Positions 24,592-32,601 of a stretch of 41,562 nt of DNA are shown here, piece by piece. Position numbers and translations under genes: made by a program. The stretch is taken from the IMG/VR virus record IMGVR_UViG_3300007640_010161, positions 1 through 41,562 of that record. One strand, given 5' to 3'. This stretch comes from a virus. Under the pieces are notes generated by a model. That model was not told the origin of the DNA. It saw only the letters and a list, made by a program, of their open reading frames with translations, and made no database searches. The first letter of the stretch is position 1; the number at the start of each line of letters is the position of its first letter.

Positions 24592-25604
24592 TCTATTGAG
24601 CCTGGAGCTTTGTATTTTCCAACATTGTAGCCCGGAGCTGTGTATTTGTCAATGACTGCATTTAAGCCATGAAGCTCCGTATCGTGTTTAATTTGTTCAC
24701 ATTTGGTCATATGTGAATTTTTAGGCGTCACTTGATTGTCTCTATATTCTATAAGCGGCTCATCAAATGATGTTTTACCAAAATGACAAAGTTTGTTGCA
24801 TTTCCAGCTTCTATTTAATTTTGGTTTTTTGCATCTTTTAATTTCTTCAAATTTTTTCCTTATCATGTTTTCCGTTTCTGGAAGCTGACTTCTATCGTAA
24901 TTCATACTAAATATACCGCCATCATTGATGAAATATATACTTACTATTATGTGATCTATATCAGGATATAGCATACTAGCAGCATAATGATACATTCTTA
25001 ATTGAGGATCTTTTTCTAGTTTAGAAAAAGTTTTCTCTTGTCCAGTTGCCCAATCGAGCCTTCTGCCAGTTTTGTAATCTATTATTTCTAAAGTTGAATC
25101 ATTTGCCTTGGCTATAAGGTCAATAGTGCCTTTTATGGCCAAATTCCCCTCCAAATCATTATATTTATAATACGCCCAAGGTTTTGTGATTTCTATATCA
25201 AAGTGTTGTTCCGGTTTAACAATATTTTGCGTTCGTGGATCAAAGATACCATTATGGTCTGTGAGGGCTCTGTAGACCCAAGAAACGCAGTCTTTTAAGT
25301 CTTTATCCGACCAATCATGGTTTTTAAACCGACTGCTGTAATAATGGTAAATAGTATGAATTATGCTATCAAGATCATAATTATTGATATCTATATTTGG
25401 TATGATTTCATCATCGTAGTTATTTTTTTTATTTTGTTGACAGAGTTTAATACCGGCCAAAATTTCTAAAACTTTATGAACTATTGTACCTTTATCGGCC
25501 TTTTTATTAGATGGACTACGATGGCCTAATACGTATTCTATGAAATATTGTTGTTCGCACATACAATGTGTTCCATAAGAACTACTGCGTAAATATGTAA
25601 TAAT
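24588..25604 (-). CDS. Cas4/RecB-like PD-(D/E)XK nuclease, probable non-AUG start
   Basis: 338 residues if started at 25604. Motifs: CEQQYFIEYVLG, GTIVHKVLE (with the conserved His), LAIKGTIDLIAKA (Asp), LEIIDYKTGR (the E/D-x-K core) and QLRMYHYAA (the Q-x-x-x-Y motif of RecB-family nucleases). Four cysteines (one before the core, three near the C-terminus) could hold an iron-sulfur cluster or zinc, as in Cas4/AddB-type nucleases. The first ATG (25562) would cut off the Ser-rich stretch LRSSSYGTHC that normally precedes the first Cys in the family; in frame upstream of it only ATT, ATA and ATC can start. AAGGTG lies 8 bases before the ATT at 25604. It probably processes DNA ends in recombination. 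Confidence 0.8.
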   Translation of the reverse strand: MITYLRSSSYGTHCMCEQQYFIEYVLGHRSPSNKKADKGTIVHKVLEILAGIKLCQQNKKNNYDDEIIPNIDINNYDLDSIIHTIYHYYSSRFKNHDWSDKDLKDCVSWVYRALTDHNGIFDPRTQNIVKPEQHFDIEITKPWAYYKYNDLEGNLAIKGTIDLIAKANDSTLEIIDYKTGRRLDWATGQEKTFSKLEKDPQLRMYHYAASMLYPDIDHIIVSIYFINDGGIFSMNYDRSQLPETENMIRKKFEEIKRCKKPKLNRSWKCNKLCHFGKTSFDEPLIEYRDNQVTPKNSHMTKCEQIKHDTELHGLNAVIDKYTAPGYNVGKYKAPGSIE

Positions 25605-26200
25605 TATGATAGCACCTTTTTATTTTTTAAAAAGTTAAGTATAACCTGATTTTGTTCTGGGATAGAAAGATTTTCGTTATAGATTACAAGATCGAAATTT
25701 TGTGAATCATAATTAGATTCATCTAAAGCAGTTTCGCTTTCATGATCAGAATTGTATGGATTTCTTGTTAATTTTATTACCAGACCGCCAACCGCTTTTA
25801 CTGCCTCAACTTCATTAGGGAATCTACAATCTGCGATTATGGCAATTTTGGGTTTTTCTTTTTGTATTTTATTTATAGTAGCACTAGACCATACGTTATG
25901 TTTCATTTTGCGAAAGATATTTGTGCCAACAAACTGCATAACTTCTCTTGCGGTCATTTGTTTTCCATCATCCCAATAACAATCCACTAATTCGTTTTTT
26001 TGATCATCGGAACCATAACACTGGTCGTGCGTTAAGCCTAATACTTCGATGCATATGTTTTCTTTTAGGGGATCTGCAAAATTATATATTTTGGCTTTAT
26101 TAAAACCTTCTATTTTTCCGTTAAAATATTTAACTACAAATTCTGAACATGTAGTTTTACCAGACTGTTTTCTTCCTGCAAACGCTACAATTTTAGTCAT
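25604..26200 (-). CDS. Deoxynucleoside monophosphate kinase
   Basis: 198 residues. The P-loop GRKQSGKTT is at residues 9-17; NFADPLKENICIEVLGL, QFVGTNIFRKM and IIADCRFPNEVEAVKAVGG match the substrate-binding and lid regions of T4 gp1-type dNMP kinases (Pfam dNK). It would phosphorylate dNMPs, possibly including modified ones, to dNDPs and so feed dNTP synthesis with the ribonucleotide reductase and dCMP deaminase of the same strand. It has near the usual length (T4 gp1 ~241). It starts 8 bases inside the primase gene with GGAAAA upstream, and its stop overlaps the probable start of the nuclease gene. Confidence 0.88.
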   Translation of the reverse strand: MTKIVAFAGRKQSGKTTCSEFVVKYFNGKIEGFNKAKIYNFADPLKENICIEVLGLTHDQCYGSDDQKNELVDCYWDDGKQMTAREVMQFVGTNIFRKMKHNVWSSATINKIQKEKPKIAIIADCRFPNEVEAVKAVGGLVIKLTRNPYNSDHESETALDESNYDSQNFDLVIYNENLSIPEQNQVILNFLKNKKVLS

Positions 26201-27347
26201 AAATGTTTTCCTTGATATAATTTTTAATTTGTGTTTGTATTTCTTCTGGGGTCATATCCCCCACATCATTTTTAGTTATTTCGGGACAAAATATTCTATA
26301 GGTTTGGGAAAACTTTTTTATGATTTGTTTTTTAGCAGAAGCTCCTGCCGCATCATTATCGGTCAAAATCACAATATTCATAGCCCCCGACATGTCTAAT
26401 AAAAATTTTTGTTTTTGCCCAATGCTAGAACCAAATATAGCGACAGAGTTGTGTATAGAATTTTCTTCTAATCTCCAAACATTGCCGGGGCTTTCTACTA
26501 TTATAACAGTTTTGGTATTCTTTATATGATCTTTTGCAAACCATAGGTTGTATAAGGTTTCTTCGGCCTTAAAGCCTTTATTATGTCTCCACTTAGAATA
26601 TGAGAAAAGATATTTATCTGGACATTTTTTAGACTGGTCATGGAAATATCCGCAATTGTCACATTTTTCGAATATGCTTCTACCTGTACATCCAATCATG
26701 TACTTATAATCAACATCATATATCGGCACTACCACTCTTTGATACATAGGTTTGCCATAGCTATTACAAAATCCTACATCATATTTATCTAATATGTTTT
26801 CGGAATAACCTCGATTCAAATAATATTTTGCTGGAATTTGTAAAGAATTTCTAATGGTTTTTCTAGTTATAAATTGATTGTTAAATAATGGTTTGTTATT
26901 TATGGTTTTTATATTTTTAACAAATTTTTGTTTTTCATTATTTTTAATTTTAGGTATTTTTGTTAAATCAAGTTTTAGAAAATTTTCAATAAATTTTAAA
27001 GCCTCTTTAAACGATATTAGCTTATCGCCATCCTGTTGCCAATTATGTTTTCTGTGGGATAAAATACCTCTAATAAAACCTATAATAGAGGGCATAAATA
27101 TTTTTTCGCACTGATGGGAACGACATTTCCAATTACCTCTATAAACTTCTCCATAAGGATATATATTCAATGCTGTTGTATTGTCTCCTCCATGCACGGG
27201 ACATGCAGAAATAAACATCTTATCTGTTTGACGATATTCGATGTCAAAATAGTCCAGCAATTCATCTATACGATCAGATAATTGATCGCTGATGTTTTTC
27301 AGTTGTTCTTGATCAAGCGAATGGGATTGCTTGGTTTTGTTGTTCAT
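26193..27347 (-). CDS. DnaG-like primase
   Basis: 384 residues from the ATG at 27347; in-frame ATGs at 27377, 27368 and 27365 would lengthen the overlap with the helicase gene (up to 65 bases), and none has a good ribosome binding site. The zinc-binding CHC2 domain is near the N-terminus: ACPVHGGDNTTALNIYP and WKCRSHQC supply Cys, His, Cys, Cys. A second CDNCGYFHDQSKKC cluster lies mid-protein. The TOPRIM domain has VIIVESPGNVWRLEE and ILTDNDAAGAS, the acidic residues that bind catalytic metal. It would make RNA primers with the DnaB-like helicase encoded just upstream. Adjacent primase and helicase genes are usual in phages. Confidence 0.9.
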   Translation of the reverse strand: MNNKTKQSHSLDQEQLKNISDQLSDRIDELLDYFDIEYRQTDKMFISACPVHGGDNTTALNIYPYGEVYRGNWKCRSHQCEKIFMPSIIGFIRGILSHRKHNWQQDGDKLISFKEALKFIENFLKLDLTKIPKIKNNEKQKFVKNIKTINNKPLFNNQFITRKTIRNSLQIPAKYYLNRGYSENILDKYDVGFCNSYGKPMYQRVVVPIYDVDYKYMIGCTGRSIFEKCDNCGYFHDQSKKCPDKYLFSYSKWRHNKGFKAEETLYNLWFAKDHIKNTKTVIIVESPGNVWRLEENSIHNSVAIFGSSIGQKQKFLLDMSGAMNIVILTDNDAAGASAKKQIIKKFSQTYRIFCPEITKNDVGDMTPEEIQTQIKNYIKENIYD

Positions 27348-28776
27348 TGTCAATAATGAATCCATCATCAGAGCCATCGTTAGAGTTTGAATTTAAGAGT
27401 TCTATCCTAGTTTTACCTTCTGTAATTTTAGCACACCAACCTTTCATATTACAATTTATATAATCGTTATCGTCTAAACCACCTCCGTGTCTACTAATAA
27501 CAGGAACCAGTTTACGATTGCCATTTTTAGCACCATCTTCGGCTATTTCTTCATCTGTTTTGCGTTTGAAGATTGTAAAATTACTACATAACCAAATGAT
27601 TCTATCAGAACCAGAAGCTGTATCTGTAGTTTCTTTAGTTATACCATCTCTATTTAGTTGTACAAATGCAACTATTGGAACTTTATACTTTGTACAAAAA
27701 TTGTGTAACGCAGTCATCATAAAACCAAGAACTTGGTATTCTTTAAGGTCTTGTGAAATACCCTGAGAATCCATAAGTTTTAAATAGTCATAAAATATAA
27801 CACAGTCTTTTATTGAACCATCTTCATTGGTTCCTACAACTTTGGAAACCCATCTTCTCATTAATGAGAGCTGCTCGTCAAAACTCTTACCCGCTATAGA
27901 TTTATAATAAATAGGCACATCAGAAAGTTCTTTAATAGCTTCCTGTATTTTTTGACGCTTAGAGGAAGTGTTAGAAAATTTACCAGTCTCAATATCGTTT
28001 ATATCTATTTCTGTCATCATGGCCAAAAGTCTGTTGAGATGATCTTCGTGCGTCATTTCTGTGTCTAGATTAAGTACAGGTATACCCTGTTTTGCAATAT
28101 GCAAACCCATATTATCTACTAACAAAGTTTTACCCGTTTTAGGTCTAGCGGCAATCACATTTACTGTGCTTTTTCTTAAACCTCCACCTATAGATTTATC
28201 ATAAACAGGAAAGCCTGTAGATATACCGATTTGATCTATAGGATTCTGTATCAGATTCTCTATATAGTCTTCTAGGTCCTTGCTAATTAATATAGGATTA
28301 TTATCGTTATCATTAAGTTTATTTGTAAAATCAAATACAGTGTCTTCTGCAACATTCAATATCTGTGATATACTTTCCGTTCCATCAATATCTAATAAAT
28401 TTTCTTTTGCTGTATCTAATTGTTTGTATAGAGATCGAGCTATCGATAATTTTTTAATTTTTGCAGAAAACTTGGCTATATTATTTTGACTTGTATTAAA
28501 ATGCAAAATAGCTTTTAAATGCTCTATCTCTTCATCTCGCGATAGTATCTGATATAAATTTAATTCTTGAGATGATGACAATATTGATGGTAAATCAATT
28601 TGCTTAACATCATGTTGGTCAAATAAATTTTTTAGACACTTGTAGATGATTATATTGCTATCGACAGTAAAACAAGACTCATCCAGAAGCTCTTCCACAT
28701 CGACATATAAATCTTGTCCAAATTGAATCAATCCAGACAGAACTGCTCTTTCGGCGGATACATCAGTTAACGACAT
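27313..28776 (-). CDS. dnaB: DnaB-like replicative helicase
   Basis: 487 residues. The N-terminal DnaB domain (SAERAVLSGLIQFGQDLY, residues ~8-110) interacts with primase in bacteria. The RecA-like motor starts near residue 180: GISTGFPVYDKSIGGGLRK, Walker A ARPKTGKT, H1a NLDTEMTHEDH, Walker B VIFYDYLKLM and the H3 Gln in VAFVQLNRDG. It would unwind DNA 5'-3' as a hexamer at the fork. The C-terminus is unusual: an acidic stretch ending QAIPFA, close to the DDIPF tip of bacterial SSB. It starts 8 bases after the upstream zinc-motif gene and overlaps the primase gene. Confidence 0.95.
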   Translation of the reverse strand: MSLTDVSAERAVLSGLIQFGQDLYVDVEELLDESCFTVDSNIIIYKCLKNLFDQHDVKQIDLPSILSSSQELNLYQILSRDEEIEHLKAILHFNTSQNNIAKFSAKIKKLSIARSLYKQLDTAKENLLDIDGTESISQILNVAEDTVFDFTNKLNDNDNNPILISKDLEDYIENLIQNPIDQIGISTGFPVYDKSIGGGLRKSTVNVIAARPKTGKTLLVDNMGLHIAKQGIPVLNLDTEMTHEDHLNRLLAMMTEIDINDIETGKFSNTSSKRQKIQEAIKELSDVPIYYKSIAGKSFDEQLSLMRRWVSKVVGTNEDGSIKDCVIFYDYLKLMDSQGISQDLKEYQVLGFMMTALHNFCTKYKVPIVAFVQLNRDGITKETTDTASGSDRIIWLCSNFTIFKRKTDEEIAEDGAKNGNRKLVPVISRHGGGLDDNDYINCNMKGWCAKITEGKTRIELLNSNSNDGSDDGFIIDNEQQNQAIPFA

Positions 28777-28784
28777 AGTTTATA

Positions 28785-29195
28785 TTAGCCTGAGGATGTT
28801 GAGCATTTGTTACATTTATATCTATCTCTAGACTCCGGTAAAATTTTAGCATTTATGGTATCTTCTTTACCACAAACTCTGCATTTAACTTTTATCAAAG
28901 ACACCGACCTATTTCTGGGAGTAGGAGCATATTGTGCAAGTTTTTTATCTATAGTTGTATCTGACTTATGCATATTCATTTCTGGCATTTCTAAAAACTT
29001 ATTTTGATGCTCTTCATACGATCTACCCCTTTTTTCTTTGAGTGTTTTGGTATGACTTTTGTTTTTGGAGTTTTTTGTTTTGGGTTTTTCTATTTTTGCA
29101 TCTACACTTTCATCGTGTATTTGTTCTTCATTTTCTACCACCAGCTTTTGCAAAATACCTATCAAAGCTTTTACATCGTTTTTATCAAGTTCCAT
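28785..29195 (-). CDS. Zinc-ribbon protein of the replication cluster
   Basis: 136 residues. A short N-terminal helix (residues ~1-25) is followed by a ~45-residue Lys/Glu-rich, probably disordered linker, then a C-terminal zinc ribbon: CRVCGKEDT and KCNKC. It lies directly before the DnaB helicase gene and after the UvsY-like gene (11-base overlap), with AAGGTG before the ATG. A helicase-loading or DNA-binding accessory role is possible from position; the sequence alone does not show one. Confidence 0.7.
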   Translation of the reverse strand: MELDKNDVKALIGILQKLVVENEEQIHDESVDAKIEKPKTKNSKNKSHTKTLKEKRGRSYEEHQNKFLEMPEMNMHKSDTTIDKKLAQYAPTPRNRSVSLIKVKCRVCGKEDTINAKILPESRDRYKCNKCSTSSG

Positions 29196-29691
29196 GTTTC
29201 ACCTTATTTTTTTGTATATTCATCAGTATATTGGATAAGTTATTTAGAGAATTAGCTATATAAGATAATCTATTAATTCTTTGTTGCGCATATTTTTTAA
29301 TTTTATTCAACGAATATGCTTTTTCATTATGCTTTATAGCTTGGATAGATTTTTCAACAAAGCCATAACCTTTATAAGAATTCAGCTCATCTGCAATTAC
29401 GGTTTTTATTGTTTCGTCAGCCCAATTAAATCTTGCTTGTTCTCTATTAATAGTTCTTTGGGTATGAAAACTAAATTGTGCTAATCTATAAGCTATTTGA
29501 CCACAATCCTCTGGAGTTAATTTTTCTATTTCATCTCTACTCATGGTTAAGTATGAATTTAACTCAGATTCCGCCATAATTCCAGGATTATATTGTGGTA
29601 AACCCATGGATGTTTCATATTCATCTAATATGGTATCCCAATAGGATACTTCTTCTTTAGAATTCATAGTTTTTGTATTCTTTGTTTCCAT
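29185..29691 (-). CDS. UvsY-like recombination-mediator candidate
   Basis: 168 residues, all helical. The central part RLAQFSFHTQRTINREQARFNWADETIK, a short turn (NSYKGYG), then a Lys-rich helical C-terminus with NRLSYIANSLNNLSNILMNIQ follows the helix order of phage T4 UvsY (137 residues), which loads the RecA-like UvsX onto SSB-coated DNA. The gene lies two genes from the RecA-like gene, which supports this, but identity is low and no motif is diagnostic. It may instead start at the ATG at 29667, which overlaps the upstream stop as ATGA. Other possibilities are a helicase-loader or structural role. Confidence 0.5.
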   Translation of the reverse strand: METKNTKTMNSKEEVSYWDTILDEYETSMGLPQYNPGIMAESELNSYLTMSRDEIEKLTPEDCGQIAYRLAQFSFHTQRTINREQARFNWADETIKTVIADELNSYKGYGFVEKSIQAIKHNEKAYSLNKIKKYAQQRINRLSYIANSLNNLSNILMNIQKNKVKHGT

Positions 29692-30071
29692 TGTTCCAAA
29701 TTTTCGTTGTATGGTAATTCTATATATTCTAGATTGTTATTTTCGCACCAATTCTTTTTTTCTAAATCTCTTTTTTTATGTCTCATAAATCCCAAAGCAT
29801 TAGAATGATAATGGGCTACAAACTTATAATGTTGCTCTCCGTGAACTTCTATAGCCTTTTTTAATAAAGGTATGTAAAAGTCCAAATACAGTGTTTCTGT
29901 TCTTCTAAGAGGAATAGGCACTTCTTGTAAAACGGGTATTGTGGGATATAGGGTTTTTAATAATGCTAGTGTTGATTTATGTAATGAAGACTGTTTTTTT
30001 CGATTATTATTTATATGCCCCAATATATTCCATTTTACTCGATTACCATCTAAATCAATTACAAATGTCAT
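29664..30071 (-). CDS. Small PD-(D/E)XK-like nuclease
   Basis: 135 residues. LYLDFYIPLLKKAIEVHGEQHY has the D-...-E-x-x-G-x-x-H pattern of Vsr/DUF559-type restriction-endonuclease folds, with EVHGEQHY in place of E-x-K. KRDLEKKNWCENNNLEYIELPYNE continues like the Lys-containing helix and last strand of that fold. It may nick or cut recombination or repair intermediates. Its ATG overlaps the stop of the RecA-like gene as ATGA, so it is coupled to it. The unusual EVH core makes its activity uncertain. Confidence 0.65.
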   Translation of the reverse strand: MTFVIDLDGNRVKWNILGHINNNRKKQSSLHKSTLALLKTLYPTIPVLQEVPIPLRRTETLYLDFYIPLLKKAIEVHGEQHYKFVAHYHSNALGFMRHKKRDLEKKNWCENNNLEYIELPYNENLEQWKQRIQKL

Positions 30072-31087
30072 TTGAGTCCCATTGTATTTTTAATTTGATC
30101 ATACAAAGAATCATAGGCATCTTTGTTGTCTACCAAATATTGCCTAACCTTTTCTAGGCCTTGTAATTTTTGTTTATCTTTTTCTTCAAGAAATGATAGT
30201 GTATACCAAGATCCTGCTTTGGTTATTAAGCCCATGTCTGAGGCCAAAGTGGCTAATTCCATAGCCTTATCTATTCCTTGTCCATATCGTATATAACTTG
30301 TTATAGTTCCTCCAGGAGGACCAATAGCTGAACATTGAGTTATCCATTCAATTTCTTGTCCTATTTGAGTTTCATTATTTTGTGTGCCTACCATCCAGGG
30401 TTTATGGAATTTGGCTCTTAGCTTAACATCTGTTTGATATGCTACGGCCTGTCCAGATTTTTCTTTCCACTCTACATTGCCATATCCAGGGTTACCCATC
30501 AAATGAGTGATACCTATTACTATGGTCCTATTAACAGGTATAACGTTTGCTACTTTTCTACAAAATTTAGCTAAAAGCTTAGCCCCATCTGCTCTTTGCA
30601 TTTTATCCATATCCGACGTTATCTCTGCTTCAGTACATAGTGCAGAGTACGAGTCTATTATTAAAACACACTCAGGCTCTTCATTAATAATTCTTTCAGC
30701 AATTTGTAAATATTCTTCGGCATGCAGAATTTTTCCTGTTTGAGATCCTATGATATGAAATCTATCTAAATCTAAACCAGATATTCCTTCTAGGTCTCGT
30801 TTTTTCAATCTACCTTCTATATTTAGGTAGTACACTGTTCTCGGACCCTTTTCGCCATTATACTCCGGTTTTTGTGCAGTTGCGGCGAAGTCTAAGCTCG
30901 TAGTTGTTTTACCACACTTTGGCTGACCTGTAAGAATAACAAAACTTCCTTCTGGTATTCCTCCTCCTAGGATAATGTCCAAAGCCGGACTAACAGGTAT
31001 AGTTTTTAAATCTTTATCTATTAAGGCTTTGCCGTCTATAATTATGTTATCGCCAAAATTTTTTGTTACAGAATCCTTAATCGCCAT
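30068..31087 (-). CDS. RecA/UvsX-like recombinase
   Basis: 339 residues. Walker A is GQPKCGKT (residues 54-61) after PALDIILGGGIPEGSFVIL; Walker B is CVLIIDSYSALC (~residues 140-150); IGITHLM is the RecA motif following loop 1, and SGQAVAYQTDVKLR continues the core. It is close to the usual length for phage RecA-like proteins. The C-terminal domain (~270-339) is helical. It would form filaments on single-stranded DNA for strand exchange and recombination-dependent replication, with the SSB and the UvsY-like candidate. Start: GAGG is 9 bases before the ATG, and the gene overlaps the upstream gene by 11 bases. Confidence 0.9.
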   Translation of the reverse strand: MAIKDSVTKNFGDNIIIDGKALIDKDLKTIPVSPALDIILGGGIPEGSFVILTGQPKCGKTTTSLDFAATAQKPEYNGEKGPRTVYYLNIEGRLKKRDLEGISGLDLDRFHIIGSQTGKILHAEEYLQIAERIINEEPECVLIIDSYSALCTEAEITSDMDKMQRADGAKLLAKFCRKVANVIPVNRTIVIGITHLMGNPGYGNVEWKEKSGQAVAYQTDVKLRAKFHKPWMVGTQNNETQIGQEIEWITQCSAIGPPGGTITSYIRYGQGIDKAMELATLASDMGLITKAGSWYTLSFLEEKDKQKLQGLEKVRQYLVDNKDAYDSLYDQIKNTMGLK

Positions 31088-31499
31088 TATCTATTTCCTC
31101 TAATTTTGATAATATATTTTTTTTTGCTTTGTTTTGCTTTGTCTTTGGTTTGTCAATTCTATCAATCTTTATAGATTTTTTATGAGTTTCCGACAACTTA
31201 GCGACCTCTTGTGTTATTATATCTATCAGGTGAGGCGCTCGCAAAGAATAAATTTTTTGTCCTTTTGGGGTTTTGAGCGCTCTAATGATGGGTATAATGT
31301 CGTATTTTTTCAAGAGTTTATTGGCTGAAGCTATTTGATTGCGAAAAAATTTCTCCCATTTGGGACTTTGCCAAAATTTAAAATGCAAATCTTCTTTGTT
31401 AATTTTTGCTTTATTTTCGCATATCAATTCTGTCAGATATTGAGCTGCAGAAACATCCTTACCATTAGAATATTTGGAAGGATACTTATTATTTGCCAT
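31077..31499 (-). CDS. Small protein upstream of the RecA-like gene, wHTH-like
   Basis: 140 residues. The sequence SAAQYLTELICENKAKINK, then WEKFFRNQIASANKLLKKYD, then IIRALKTPKGQKIYSLRAPHL looks like a winged-helix DNA-binding fold; the last segment would be the recognition wing. The C-terminal ~30 residues are Lys-rich. It overlaps both neighbours by 11 bases. No family is recognised; a DNA-binding role beside recombination genes is an inference. Confidence 0.65.
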   Translation of the reverse strand: MANNKYPSKYSNGKDVSAAQYLTELICENKAKINKEDLHFKFWQSPKWEKFFRNQIASANKLLKKYDIIPIIRALKTPKGQKIYSLRAPHLIDIITQEVAKLSETHKKSIKIDRIDKPKTKQNKAKKNILSKLEEIDNGD

Positions 31500-31854
31500 C
31501 TTGATTTGGTCTAAAAATATGTTTTTGGTTTCTGTTTGTTTGAGGATCTACATTTTTTTTAACGGTGTCATTCATCATAGAGGCTTCTTGTGTCATAATC
31601 ATAACATGGTTACTTTTTTTCGCCGAAGTTTGATTAATCATTAAGTTTTTGCTTACGATTTTCTTTGCGGCAGATTTGGAAGCTGTTTTGATAGGATCAG
31701 ATTTTTTTGTATTTTTACTAGATTGATTTTTTTCTATTGTAGATATAACCTGTTTTGTTGTAATCTTTAATTCTGACGCAATAGTATCTTGATCTTTTCC
31801 AATATGGTTTAACCAATTTATTGCATATATTTGGGTTTTATTAAGTCTAGCCAT
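31489..31854 (-). CDS. Small HTH protein with Lys/Ser-rich tail
   Basis: 121 residues. Residues ~5-40 (KTQIYAINWLNHIGKDQDTIASELKITTKQVISTIEKN) form a helix-turn-helix of the sigma-region-4/GntR kind, with TIASELKITTKQVIS as the turn and recognition helix. The remainder is Lys/Ser/Asn-rich and probably disordered, ending HIFRPNQDGK. It may bind DNA as a small regulator or accessory protein. It starts in TAATG with AGAGG 7 bases upstream and overlaps the next gene by 11 bases. Confidence 0.65.
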   Translation of the reverse strand: MARLNKTQIYAINWLNHIGKDQDTIASELKITTKQVISTIEKNQSSKNTKKSDPIKTASKSAAKKIVSKNLMINQTSAKKSNHVMIMTQEASMMNDTVKKNVDPQTNRNQKHIFRPNQDGK

Positions 31855-32255
31855 TATTCAGCCTCTCTTTCAGCATTATGCAACCATGACAAATTTTTTG
31901 TTCTTAAAAAGTTAAGATATAGATTAAATACTTTTAGATTTACAGCCTTGAATTTAAAGTCTTTACAAGTCTTATCCAAAAATTTGCTACCTATTTCATC
32001 CTTACCGTACATACTCATAGGATTGTATATTTTTTTAGAAGCATTAGTTTTAACAAAAAGTCTGTGTGAGCCATCACTTTTTATTATTTTTTTAGCGAAG
32101 GTTCTCTCGTCATCCTTTTCCAATCTGGGGTTATTTTGAGAATCTAAAAAGTCATAATCATCTATAAAGCCGTAGTATGCATTTTCAATCAATTTGGGTT
32201 CTTCTTCATTGACCACTTTTTGTTGAAATATACAATCGCTTATATCTTGTCTCAT
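31854..32255 (-). CDS. Hypothetical phage protein
   Basis: 133 residues: an acidic N-terminal half (ENAYYGFIDDYDFLDSQ), a basic middle (RLFVKTNASKKIYNPM), and a Trp-containing C-terminal helix (VFNLYLNFLRTKNLSWLHNA). It has no recognised motif, no membrane segment and no cysteine pair. GGAG lies 5 bases before the ATG. It sits in a row of small coupled genes between the FmdB-like gene and the HTH gene, so it probably belongs to the same DNA-metabolism transcript. Function unknown. Confidence 0.7.
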   Translation of the reverse strand: MRQDISDCIFQQKVVNEEEPKLIENAYYGFIDDYDFLDSQNNPRLEKDDERTFAKKIIKSDGSHRLFVKTNASKKIYNPMSMYGKDEIGSKFLDKTCKDFKFKAVNLKVFNLYLNFLRTKNLSWLHNAEREAE

Positions 32256-32256
32256 A

Positions 32257-32601
32257 TCATCTCCATTTTATTTTTTTAGGTTTATTTATGCGTTTCATGC
32301 CTTTTGGTAGAGGTTTTTCTGGCACCGTTTCTTTATAAGAATTATGTTTTCTGTATAGATCATTTTTTTGATCTTCGCTCATAGTTTCTGAATTTCTATG
32401 AGCCAAATGACCCAATGTTTTAATTTCCGATTTAGCCAACTTTACAGAAGCATTTATAGTGGTCATGTCTTCTCCATAATCTCGAATAGTATATTCGGAT
32501 TCACAGATTGAACATTTTACGTTTTCGTTATAGTCCCTAATAGAGCATACAACACTAAATTTATTTTTACAGTCGTTGCAAATGTAAGAATATTCAGGCA
32601 T
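32257..32601 (-). CDS. FmdB-like zinc-ribbon protein
   Basis: 114 residues from the ATG at 32601; a TTG two codons earlier is also in frame, but the ATG overlaps the upstream stop by 8 bases. PEYSYICNDCKNKFSVVCSI and VKCSICESEYTIRDYG form the four-cysteine FmdB/zinc-ribbon fold, and the basic tail (KRINKPKKIKWR) could bind nucleic acid. FmdB-like proteins are common small phage proteins with no clear biochemical role. It lies between the HNH nuclease and small hypothetical genes. Confidence 0.75.
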   Translation of the reverse strand: MPEYSYICNDCKNKFSVVCSIRDYNENVKCSICESEYTIRDYGEDMTTINASVKLAKSEIKTLGHLAHRNSETMSEDQKNDLYRKHNSYKETVPEKPLPKGMKRINKPKKIKWR

